Shown here: positions 9,977 through 18,772 of the stretch, in pieces | How positions within the stretch are numbered: position 1 is the first letter of the stretch | Layout of the letters: each line of letters opens with the position of its first letter | Made by a program: the position numbers and the translations under genes | Notes under the pieces: model-generated | What the model was told of the DNA's origin: nothing | What the model saw: the letters and a program-made list of their open reading frames with translations, nothing else | The model's database searches: none | Origin: Larix sibirica | Taxonomy: Eukaryota > Streptophyta > Pinopsida > Pinales > Pinaceae | NCBI GenBank assembly: GCA_004151065.3 | Contig: NWUY0300009410.1 | Location: 27,140-48,640 of the forward strand | DNA: 21,501 nt | Reading direction: 5' to 3'

Positions 9977-10148
9977 TGTTGGTTTTTGCTTCATGATAAG
10001 TAGATCTGCACTCTCACAAACCCTAGTTAGCTTCAAACTGAAAACCTCTCAAAAGTGGAAGTCACCAAACCCCACCGTCATGGGCTGGGATCCAGACACA
10101 GCTGAAACACGACCTCTGAATAAGGAAGATCAGGCTCCACAACCAACA
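9977..10148 (-). repeat. long terminal repeat of copia fragment, about 172 bp
   Basis: Bounded by the 6-bp inverted ends TGTTGG (9977) and CCAACA (10143-10148), with the primer-binding site next to the inner end. The length is short but within the copia range. Bases 10149-10153 (ATTCA) would be one target-site copy; no partner was found because the other LTR is missing. Confidence 0.7.
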
Positions 10149-10150
10149 AT

Positions 10151-11881
10151 TCATTGAAGAATGAGTGCATTGGAAATCAATGCGTTGATAACCTGGGTAG
10201 GATGGAAACTATTCCAGAACATGTATTTGAAATCATTTGCACACATCCTAATTGACCTAGGGTTTCACAATACAGCTGTATCAATTAATCCCATCCCAAA
10301 CCACGCTCTCCTGGCCTTTGCAAACCCATTGTATAAAGGATGTTGAATGGAGTTATATAATTTCATATAAATGTCAAATACTATGATTCTTGGCCCTAAG
10401 AGACTTTTACCTAGGCCATTTACTATAGCTTTCAGTCAATTGTTATACATTTTAGAATCACTTTTTAACTGAATAATGTAGGAGTAGTTCTCACCATTTC
10501 TAAATAGAGTGATTGAAGCTGGAAGGAAACCTAATGGAGGAAGCAAAGTCACACCGATTTTGCGAGCCCCTTGCTGATACAAACTCTGAAATAGTGAAAA
10601 CCTTTGCATAAGGAACTCCACAAATTGTGGAATGATGTACTGCTTCATAAGCTCAAGACTTACGTAATAGTTCTATATGAAATCACTAGCACCAACACTA
10701 ACGATGTACAACAATTGAGACACAATGGGAGAAACATTTTCTCTCCCCATAGATCTCTCCACTTTTGATTGGTACTATGGAAAATATTGTAGTTCTTGTG
10801 TCAATGTTATTTCATTGTATCATTGTGCTATATTATCATAAATGTTGGATGCCCCAGATGCAAAGTTCACCCTAGTCAATAGATTTCCACCAAAATCTTA
10901 TAGGCTCAGATAGGCCGGTGGAAAAGACATAAAGTATAGTGTTTGGGAAACAAAATCAATAGCAAGTATTCCATCATATGAGCCACTTTCCTCTATCTAT
11001 GTGAGCACAATTTTAGTAGCTCCAAGTGTTAGGCTAACCATTGTTGGCATATTTCCTCCAATAATACAAGTTTAGGGGTACACAAACAAGCTTTTCCATG
11101 AACCATTATAACGGTGTATTCATAATCCTATCACAGTAGTGTTTCCTGTAAATGGATTCAGTCCCTGCAGATGCATGGTTCATGAAGAATCATTATATGA
11201 GGGAAATGTGTTGCTACATTCTAATAGGTAGTGTTAAACTGTGTATTTAGCGAGCTATAGAGAAATACAAGAATAAAAATAAAGAATAAGTGTGATACCC
11301 CACTGAAGAGTTGCACTTAATAATTTGTGTGTCACCCTGCCGTATCATTCATCAATCCACTACACCGTGCATGATCACCAGAGGAATTATGAGGATACAC
11401 TGAATATTTTAGAGGCCACACTCACTATTACTGTAGAGGCTACACTGAAGAGGAAGTATGAGGCTACCAAAACCAAAAGGCATTTCTTGCTTAACATGCA
11501 GGCTTGAAGACGAGGCATCTATGTAACACAAGTTAGGTGACAATTTCAGGACCTATAGTCGGCATCATAGTTCTGTGAGTCCACCTAATTTTGTCTATGG
11601 AGATAATGGACTTGATCAAATTGGACAAAGCTTGAAGCACCTTTGTTGCCTTCCCCTCCTTTTTAATTGGTGGTAAAGATATTTAGGCCAAAGGAATTAA
11701 AGAATAAAATGAACTTTGTTCTGCACACCTTCACTTTAGGACCTCTTTGTTGAATGTTGATGAATGAATATTAGCTTTAAATACCCAATTACACCACCTG
11801 TAACCTGTATAAGAGACCCTGTTATCATTGTAAAACCAACCACTGACCCATATACATATGATCCTATTGTTATTGTGTGTG

Positions 11882-11916
<35 letters not shown>

Positions 11917-11966
11917 ATGTGTGTGTGTAGCCATCATAGCCTAGTGTCCCCCTCTCTTAGGCTATG

Positions 11967-12004
<38 letters not shown>

Positions 12005-12265
12005 ATATGTATATATATCAATGTAATAACCTGTAGTGTTCCCCTCTCTTAGTCTATGACAGCCTATGGGATTGTGGGTATCAAAGTCCCTTCCATAAGG
12101 AGAAAAATTAGACTTGACAAGCGTGGATAGATAATTGCTATTCCCCACATCCACAGTGGAATCTCCAAAAATAAAAAATAAAAAATGCAAGTACAATTGC
12201 TTGTGCTTCTACACATGATCTCTGCAAAACCAACATTGCCAAAACAACAAAACACAATGTCTTAC
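10151..12265 (-). pseudogene. GDSL esterase/lipase pseudogene (SGNH hydrolase)
   Basis: Plant GDSL proteins are secreted serine esterases/lipases. On the minus strand: a hydrophobic signal-like segment ([18 protein letters not shown], near 12240); block [15 protein letters not shown] with catalytic serine, then [15 protein letters not shown] (to about 12062); after about 1 kb, FVSQTL and PPAYLS, block II VNFASGASN, VGASDF at the block III site, LYQQGARKIGVT, IIVFDIY, and block V FWNSFHPT, ending at a TGA (10151-10153). At least five in-frame stops interrupt it (for example after AYLSL, DNIAQ, LQYFP and DFI). A 7-bp duplication (TTTTTAT twice, minus strand) shifts the frame just before FGDS, and the usual block V Asp is Asn. 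Clearly dead. Closest in style to APG-like GDSL proteins. Confidence 0.9.
11874..12059. repeat. (GT)n microsatellites inside a 92-bp duplication
   Basis: Two interrupted GT tracts (11874-11928 and 11970-12001) are each followed by almost the same 26-bp segment, TAGTGT(C/T)CCCCTCTCTTAG plus (G/T)CTATGA, at 11942 and 12034. So the GT tract and its flank were duplicated together. It lies between the two coding parts of the GDSL pseudogene, at or in its first intron. Confidence 0.9.
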
Positions 12266-13428
12266 AGTCTCATCGAGAGGAGCTAAGGTCTAGTCTTCAT
12301 TTTATGCCTACCTCATCAAAAATTTGCACGGATTTACCACAACTAAAATATAAATTAAAATTATGGATGTTGGGCATTGCTTATGATTGTGAAAATATAC
12401 GTAAATCATACCAATTACTTCCCCCATATTACTATCTATTGACTGCATGTATATCTTGCTTTGTTATTTGGTGGATGTAGCATTTTGTTGAAAGGATTGC
12501 TAATCTCTAAAATTGCTTTCCATCGAACATTGAATTCATCATGACATGTGATTTTTTCTGTCCATAATGGATATATTAATGAGGAACAACTAAGCGTTCG
12601 GTTGCAGACATATGAATTTTGCGGACCCTTGCAAAATGCCTATGGATGAAAGACAATCCAAAGTTTTTCATAAGGATATTGGTAGCTTTGGTTTTGTTGG
12701 TAGGAGGCAAGGTAAGAATCATGGATTCAACTTGATTTAGATGACAATTGAATCAGTTTATCTTAGATTCTTTAAATTTCACTGCTTAATAACCGGTCAT
12801 TATTTGTTTTTAATATTTCTAGATAGTGGATTTCATTGCAATCGTATTGAGGACATGAACTGAAGTAACTTTACAAGAATTGGTCCAGTTGGGTTCTATT
12901 CAAAATATTATACAACTATTTTTTGAATATGTCATATCTATACTTGTTAATTTCCAAATGACTGTTAGAAAACTGATGAAGACATTTATAATCAAGTCTA
13001 TATTTGATGCTTGTTTGTAATGGTCTATTCAGTTATCCATTTAACAACTCCATGCTTCATCAAATGGAGAGCATAATAGTATCATTCTTATAAGAAAGAA
13101 ATAATAAAATTCTTATTGAGCACCTCCTTCAGGATTAAAGCTTAGTCGGAAAAATGTTGGCAGTAGAAGGAAATCCCACTAATTTTGTTGATCAAAATAA
13201 GGTACTTGCATGAATTACATGTATAAATGATACAAAATGTCTCTTTGGTCTCTGCAGTTTCTTGGAAGAAATATATAAATCCTATATGAAATTATTAAAA
13301 ATTGTATTCTTACTTTTGGTTAATTGTATTGTTTGGCTTGTTCATAATGTTGTAAGGCAATTTAAAAGGCATGTTTGAAGTCATGCTAAGTTTATCTCTT
13401 CTAATCCACAGTTTTTAATCATTTTTAG
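12266..13428. other. AT-rich stretch, mostly without recognisable content
   Basis: No protein domain is convincing. The one gene-like item is a 22-codon frame at 12646-12711 (listed separately). Confidence 0.4.
12646..12711 (+). other. signal-peptide-like mini-exon candidate
   Basis: ATG opens MKDNPKFFIRILVALVLLVG plus GK: a charged start, then a hydrophobic core, ending exactly at AAG|GTAAGA, a strong splice donor. It resembles the first exon of a secreted or receptor protein, and a possible leucine-rich-repeat remnant follows at 13429. This may be coincidence; no homologue was recognised. Confidence 0.2.
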
Positions 13429-13550
13429 CCTACAATACCTTACCCAAGAAGTGTTTCACCAAAAACAGGGAACATTGGTCACTTGACACAATTGCAAACA
13501 AGCTTACTCAATTTGGAATGGAAAATTACCTGATACAATCATCTATATGG
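13429..13550 (+). pseudogene. possible leucine-rich-repeat receptor remnant
   Basis: Flanked by a splice-like AG (13427-13428) and G|GTATGC (13551). One frame reads GNIGHLTQLQTSLLNLEWK and then stops; another continues NYLIQSSIW. Together they resemble one plant LRR repeat (IGNLTQLQ...L.L..N.L.G.IPSSIW) with a frameshift. A third reading, the same frame as NYLIQSSIW, is fully open for 40 codons but matches nothing I know. Weak support. Confidence 0.3.
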
Positions 13551-13881
13551 GTATGCTTTCAGTTTTTTTTAGCATACTATTATGTTCTAATACTTATGTT
13601 GTTTAAATGTTCCTGGCATGAATGATTTAGAGATGTCATTCCCATCAATTGTGTTCTTTTTCTAATTATCAAAGGAAAATGGTTAAATAGTGGTTTTCAC
13701 TTCATAAAATAACAATAAATAATTCAGTAGAAATATAAGATGCATCCCCTCATTCTCTACATAAAATCCCCTCCATCCTTGAACTAAGAGGACCAAGACT
13801 ACACATGAACAAGAGACTATTGAACTTTGGTTGTCGTTTTTGTTAGCTAATGTCAAAGAGGATTTAGTATTCCGGTGCCAT

Positions 13882-14028
13882 CTTGAAGAAATATATGAAA
13901 TCCACTTTGAACAAGTATATCTCTGTGCCAGTTTAAAGAAGTATATAAAATATAGTTTGAAGAAGTACATGGATGCCAGTATGAAGAAGTAGATCCAGTA
14001 ATGCATACAACTTGAAGAAATATGCTAC
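13882..14028. repeat. 24-bp minisatellite, about six degenerate units
   Basis: Units starting (C/T)TTGAAGAAGTATAT recur at about 13882, 13906, 13932, 13956, 13980 and 14011. Several end in TGCCAG, with spacing 24-31 bp. The fourth, TTTGAAGAAGTACATGGATG, is close to consensus. The open frames on both strands here are by-products of the repeat. Confidence 0.8.
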
Positions 14029-14078
14029 GGGCATAGGTCTCAATTCCACCCAAGCCATAATCCTTCAAGGTAAAATCC

Positions 14079-14162
14079 AAAGAGTTGGTTGGAAAAAATT
14101 TGGGAGTGCGCAAGCAAGCCAAAGAGTTGATTGGATAAGGTTCGGGAGAGCACAAGAAACTT
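14079..14162. repeat. 42-bp tandem repeat
   Basis: Two head-to-tail units (14079-14120 and 14121-14162) both begin AAAGAGTTG(G/A)TTGGA and contain GGGAG(T/A)GC(G/A)CAAG. Later 'gcgcaag/gcacaag' echoes at about 14200-14295 suggest further decayed units. Confidence 0.85.
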
Positions 14163-14340
14163 GGAACAATAAATGGTTGAACAAGGAAGCAAGTCCTGAA
14201 AGCACGCAAGAATCACCAATCGAAAGAGGCATTCAGTTGTTGAAGTGTGCACAAGTACTAAAACTGGTATAGTGGTTGAAGATGTCAAGTGCGCAAGTCC
14301 CACNTCATCTCAATTACTCATTACCAATTGCTCTACCACC

Positions 14341-14665
14341 ATGGGCTGGCTGTATAATCACATGACAGAATACCCTTTTGTTGTTTTCCTTGACTCCATG
14401 TGCCCATTGGACCTGACACTAGGCTTGCTCGATCCATCATTCATTTAAAACCTATACTACTACCACATGTTTTGCTAAAGTCACTCTTCCATTTCACCTT
14501 CAACTTAATGCCTAATCTTTAGCAATCCTAAGATTGGGAAACCCCCATTGTGCTAGAGGAGAACTAGACTAAAGTGTAGAAGAGGGTTGGTGAGGTGACA
14601 ATTGCCTTCCTCTTAGTTGCTCATGGGATAGCATTATTCTTTTTGACTTTTAATCCAACGTTCTA
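14341..14665 (+). repeat. left arm of long inverted repeat
   Basis: Pairs in reverse complement with about 15465-15772. Shared stretches include AAAACCTATACTAC, AGCAATCCTAAGAT, GTGCTAGAGGAGA, AAGTGTAGAAGAGG, GTGAGGTGACAATGGCC-like sequence and CTCTTAGTTGCTCAT. Roughly four of five bases match by eye. The outer end is near GGGCT; no matching flanking duplication was found. Confidence 0.85.
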
Positions 14666-14690
14666 GTTTGTGCTGTATTAGGGATCAAGT

Positions 14691-15060
14691 CTTCCAGTGG
14701 TATGTTGGGATGTTTGCATCATCGCAAGGATGAGGGAGGTCTTGGATTGATTTATGTGGCGATCCGGGGGGGCATTCTTGCAACTAAATGGTTGGTGCGG
14801 TATTTGGAAGGGTCTTCTCCATAGCAAGTTTTGTTGAGGCACAAGTTACACTTAGCACGACATATTGGTAGGATTTGGAGGTCCTTTGGGTTATGCAATG
14901 TTATTTTAGTGCCCCAACATTTTTAGATGGTAGACACTTTTATCTTCAGGAGTATATGGTCTACATGGAGGAAGGTGGTGAGTTTGGTCTAGTGGCAGAT
15001 GTTTGATAGTGATGCGCGGTGCGATTTGGCTGCAAGACCGATTTGGAATTGGAAAATGTA
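14691..15060 (+). pseudogene. second LINE reverse-transcriptase fragment, inside inverted repeat
   Basis: The plus frame reads HHRKDEGGLGLIYVAIRGG, LATKWLVRYLEGSSP, a TAG where Trp is expected, then QVLLRHKLHLARHIG and WRSFG. The GGLGL...K W.VR.LEG...W..LLRH pattern belongs to the end of plant LINE reverse transcriptases. More stops follow. This is opposite in orientation to the LINE at 304-2250, and it fills much of the space between the inverted-repeat arms. Confidence 0.65.
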
Positions 15061-15464
15061 GGACCCTTGTCTTGTTGATCTTCTATGTTTCCACACATGA
15101 CAATTGAGCAAAAGAGGATCTTTCTCTGGATGGACTTATGGAATGCAAATGCTTACTGTTGGAAGGGTTGGCGAACCTTAGCACGTGAGTATGCCTTGTG
15201 ATCCACTAACCGACCCACCATCATTGAGATAGTTGGTCTCATCACAAAAGAATCTCTGTTCAAGATGAATATTGACATTCAGGATCCATTTGGCATGATT
15301 GGTAGTGGAGTTTTGGGCTCCCATTGTTTTAGTATGACTTGGATAAGTTGTACTCCATCTTGCATCAACGTCATGAGCTTGGCCTTGTACTTAATGTACA
15401 TTGAGTGTCTACCAATCCTGAGGGCCAGTGGATTTGACAGTGTTACGACACAAACTAGCAAGAG
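15061..15464 (+). other. inner spacer of inverted repeat, long but unrecognised open frame
   Basis: A plus frame from 15099 to 15471 (TIEQKRIFLWMDLWNANAYC, then WKGWRTLA) runs with a single stop near 15198. It may continue the LINE-derived material, but no motif is secure. Confidence 0.3.
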
Positions 15465-15772
15465 AGATTAAATTCCAAAAAAACAATGCTAGCCTATGAG
15501 CAACTAAGAGGGAGGCCATTGTCACCTCACTAATCCTCTTCTACACTTTTGTCTGGCTCTCCTCTAGCACAAGGGGGGTTTGCTATCTTAGGATTGCTAG
15601 AGCTTAGAATTTAGGCTCAAGGTGAAACAAGAGAGTGGTTACAACAAAACAAATGGTTGTAGTATAGGTTTTAGAAAGATGATGGATGGATCGAACCGAC
15701 TGCCAAGTCCATTGGGCATATGGGGTCAAGGATAATGATGAGAAGGTGCTATCATACGTGATTGTGTAGCCC
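15465..15772 (-). repeat. right arm of long inverted repeat
   Basis: Reverse complement of 14341-14665 with scattered substitutions and small indels. The two arms and their 800-bp spacer could form a large foldback structure, as in a DNA transposon with long terminal inverted repeats or an inverted duplication. Confidence 0.85.
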
Positions 15773-18740
15773 TAATCAAGGAGAAAAACCATCTTATTTT
15801 GCTGCCCTAAAATCCAAAATTTACTTTTGGAGGAATCCTAATCAAGGAAGACTTAAAAATACGCTTGAGGGTGAGTCTACTATTAAGAAATATAAATTGC
15901 TGCTAATCTTAATCAAAGAAGAAGATTAATATATGTATTTTCCAGCAGTAGACACAAGGAATTGGAATGGGAAATAAAACACAATTAAATTTCCTCTTAA
16001 CAATATGACAATTTTGTTGATGAGGAATTTTGTTACCTATGTTATAGCCCTTCATGGCATATTTGATGCAAAAGATTTCAGCCTTTAGTATTCAACAAGT
16101 CAAATAAATTAAAACACCTTATACCTCACACAAAACAATCCTTGGCTTGCATTGCCTTAAAAATTTACAACAATAGCTCAATAGGGGAGAGCTCCCCAAA
16201 TCCAACCGTGAGTGAGTGAAAAGAGCAAACACTTGCATAGGTTTTAACTCAACTTTCTTGTACAATAAAATATTATTTCTCTTGTAACTAACTTCTTGAG
16301 ACAATACAACAATAATAAAATAATGAGTTAGTTAGAAACCACCTCCAAAAAAGCTAAGACAATGGTGTTCCTTTCTAGGTGGTTGAGTGATTGACCAAGT
16401 AATATCCACTTATGTGTGCTTAAAGATAGTGTCCACAGCATGGGAGGTTCGAAGGTGGATGAATTGTGGTTTGACCTAGCAAGAAACTCCATGAAACTAT
16501 AAATTATTCCTCTACAGGGGTGCCCTTGAAGAGAGAGAGAGAGTATAAGTGTGCCTGTCAAGAGAGTCCACACGTGTGGTTTCAACCAACTTGTAACAAC
16601 TTTCTTGAGGCACATGTGTCATCCATGAAAGCACTTCTTACAATGCGTAACAATCTCCACATGTGTGAAAGGAACAAGGAGTCAAACCATGCATGAATAA
16701 CCACTTTGACAAGGCAAATATAAAAATGATATTGGAGTAGATGAGGTGCCTGTTATCACCTAGATTGTAGTTGCCACTAAAGGGTATCCTATCTAGGATG
16801 GTAGAGGAGAGGGCAGCTATACCGGTGACACTTCAAGGATCCTACTCTCCGAATGTAAGTCGGATGTCACACCGAGCAAGTCTCTTGTCACTTTATGCTC
16901 ACAGAGAGCAAAGGGGGAGACCCTAGCTAGCCTATGCAAGACTAATTGACAGGCAATATACTCCACAAGCCTATAGAAATTAGAAGCATAGATATCTCAT
17001 TGACTAACCCTAGATCTGAAAGATTGATAGCAAGAGAGGCTTATGGGACGAGATAATGATAGAGAAAGGAGTAAAATAGTCCCAAGATGATAAATTTTTG
17101 CTATCTAGATTAATTACCGAGATTGGTGTGGAAGGTGTTATGTGCAAGATAGCTAGACAAATACCTTGGGGAATTTGAAATAGGAAATTGTGCAGTGCCC
17201 AAGATATTATTCCAACTGTGAGTTTAAGTTTAATAAGACCTCGTTTGATTGCTTGAATGCTAGAATAGATAATAAGAGAAAACACAAGCAAACAAACCGT
17301 CACAAATAGCAAAGAAGAGATGAGCCAACTAGGGTGTGCGACTTCACCTAGACAAACCAGTGCCAATTCGAAGGGTAAATGGAGTCAAAGGATTTAAAGC
17401 TCAAGGTAATTTGGTTGCTTAAGTAAAAGAATAAAGATACCTAGCTTGGTTTTCATGAAAGACAGAGCTAAGTGACGGAAATCAGTGTATTTTTTTTATG
17501 TGGATTTTCAGTTTATTTTAATGCTGACCATGGAATGAAAATACAACAAAAGAAGGTCAAAGGACTTACTTGGACTGAGATGGATGATGAGGCCTGTATC
17601 TCCTTGCTCAATGGCTCCCAAATAAACCATGATTCATTCACCAAACAAGCAAGCAATTTTCCCCAAAGTCGCCCTGTTAGAAACACAAGATGAATATTAG
17701 CCACCTGCAAAACAATCAATCCAGTGAAAATGACAATGCTCTTCTATGACAAGAAAACAAGGGTGGTCACTATGGGAATAATGGCAAATGCAAATCAAAA
17801 CCAAGAGTAACAAACTCCCTATATGAAGCAAAGTCACCCAAGCCAAGGGAAGTCGCCCTGCAATTCGCTCCAACTAGTTCGCCCTCCTACCACCACACTT
17901 TAAAATGATTTTGCTTGGAAAATAAATGATGGTCTAGTGGTATGCAACAGCTTGGTAAGGTGAAATAGTCATCATCACATCGAAAATCGCAAGTGAAGTG
18001 CCAAAGAATGATTTCTGCTATTGATCTCCAAGAGCCCAAAAGTCCATTACAATGAGAGAGACATCCAATATATAGAGGTCTCAATACAAAATCCCTAGCA
18101 TCATTATGTCAACGGCTAGGATCTAATCATCAAAATGAGTGATCAACGGCTAAGATCAAGCCACAATAACGTAACATCGAGCTAGCTGAGAGGGGGGCGA
18201 AATACCCACACATGCCCAAGTATAGAAAATGATACATGATATGGCATAATGTATGTGGAAGGGGGGACGCTTAGGGGTCTAAAGTCTCCCTTAGGCTCCC
18301 AAACATAACACCATATAACGATAAGATATAACCATAAGTGATGATGACCACCAAGTTGCCCCCAAGGAGAAAACGATTTCCCTAGGAGGGGGAAATATAA
18401 CATGGGGCCTCCAAAGGTGAGATAAAGCATAGCATATAGTCCCCAAAGCATCATAACATCAAAACATAAAAGCCCCAAGTCATTTCCTTGCCCAACATTA
18501 GCCAAATCGATTTCCTAGTTTAGCCATGGTCACTTTATTTTTTAATTAAAATGCTAATATATAATCTACCTGATAAATCTTCCCATAAACACAATTTCCC
18601 TTGCTCGAAAAGCTGATCTGAGTGCATGGATGAAATCAGAGGCCTCAAATCCACTAGGGGTGACTACTCACACCCCATGGATCCACCTGTATAATCACTA
18701 TAATGATTTGTAAGCCAATCCACCTCCGATAATAAAAATA
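15773..18740. other. unclassified repeat-like intergenic or intronic DNA
   Basis: No convincing gene. '(c/t)ctaatcaagga' recurs near 15771 and 15837, with a weaker form near 15907. A GA run is at about 16531. Two copies of TCAACGGCTA(G/A)GATC lie 34 bp apart (18109, 18143). Open frames of up to 118 codons (17010-17366 minus) and 107 codons (18182-18505 minus) show no domain. The AGCT-balanced, moderately GC-rich texture of 16700-16930 and 18180-18500 suggests old retroelement sequence that I cannot name. Confidence 0.4.
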
Positions 18741-18743
18741 TGG

Positions 18744-18772
18744 CTCAATAATAATAATAATAAAAATAACCA
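18744..18772. repeat. (AAT)n microsatellite
   Basis: A run of AATAAT triplets, about six units, with an A-rich continuation. Confidence 0.8.

Larger units (their letters stand above)
9297..10148 (-). mobile_element. Ty1/copia-type LTR retroelement fragment (LTR, primer-binding site, gag)
   Basis: On the minus strand the order is LTR (10148-9977), a primer-binding site directly beside it (9976-9965), a leader, and gag-like sequence to about 9297, where similarity stops. No protease, integrase, reverse transcriptase or second LTR is visible, so the element is 3'-truncated or a rearranged derivative. It lies 2 bp beyond the GDSL pseudogene stop codon, in the same orientation. Confidence 0.75.

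Noticed and set aside
10161-10346. 61-codon plus frame with gene-like start
   Set aside because: It is antisense to the C-terminal part of the GDSL pseudogene, whose minus-strand motifs (FDIY, HPT) explain the sequence.
11731-11967. Histidine/threonine- and valine/cysteine-repeat proteins
   Set aside because: They are translations of the GT/CA microsatellite.
13882-14162. CRISPR array
   Set aside because: Units are contiguous and degenerate with no unique spacers, and the DNA is plant nuclear.
13683-14303. Overlapping long frames on both strands
   Set aside because: They are explained by the codon-length tandem repeats; no family resemblance was found.
17010-17366. 118-codon hydrophobic minus frame as a membrane protein
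   Set aside because: It has no known motif, no promoter or splice context, and AT-rich composition that yields hydrophobic residues by chance.
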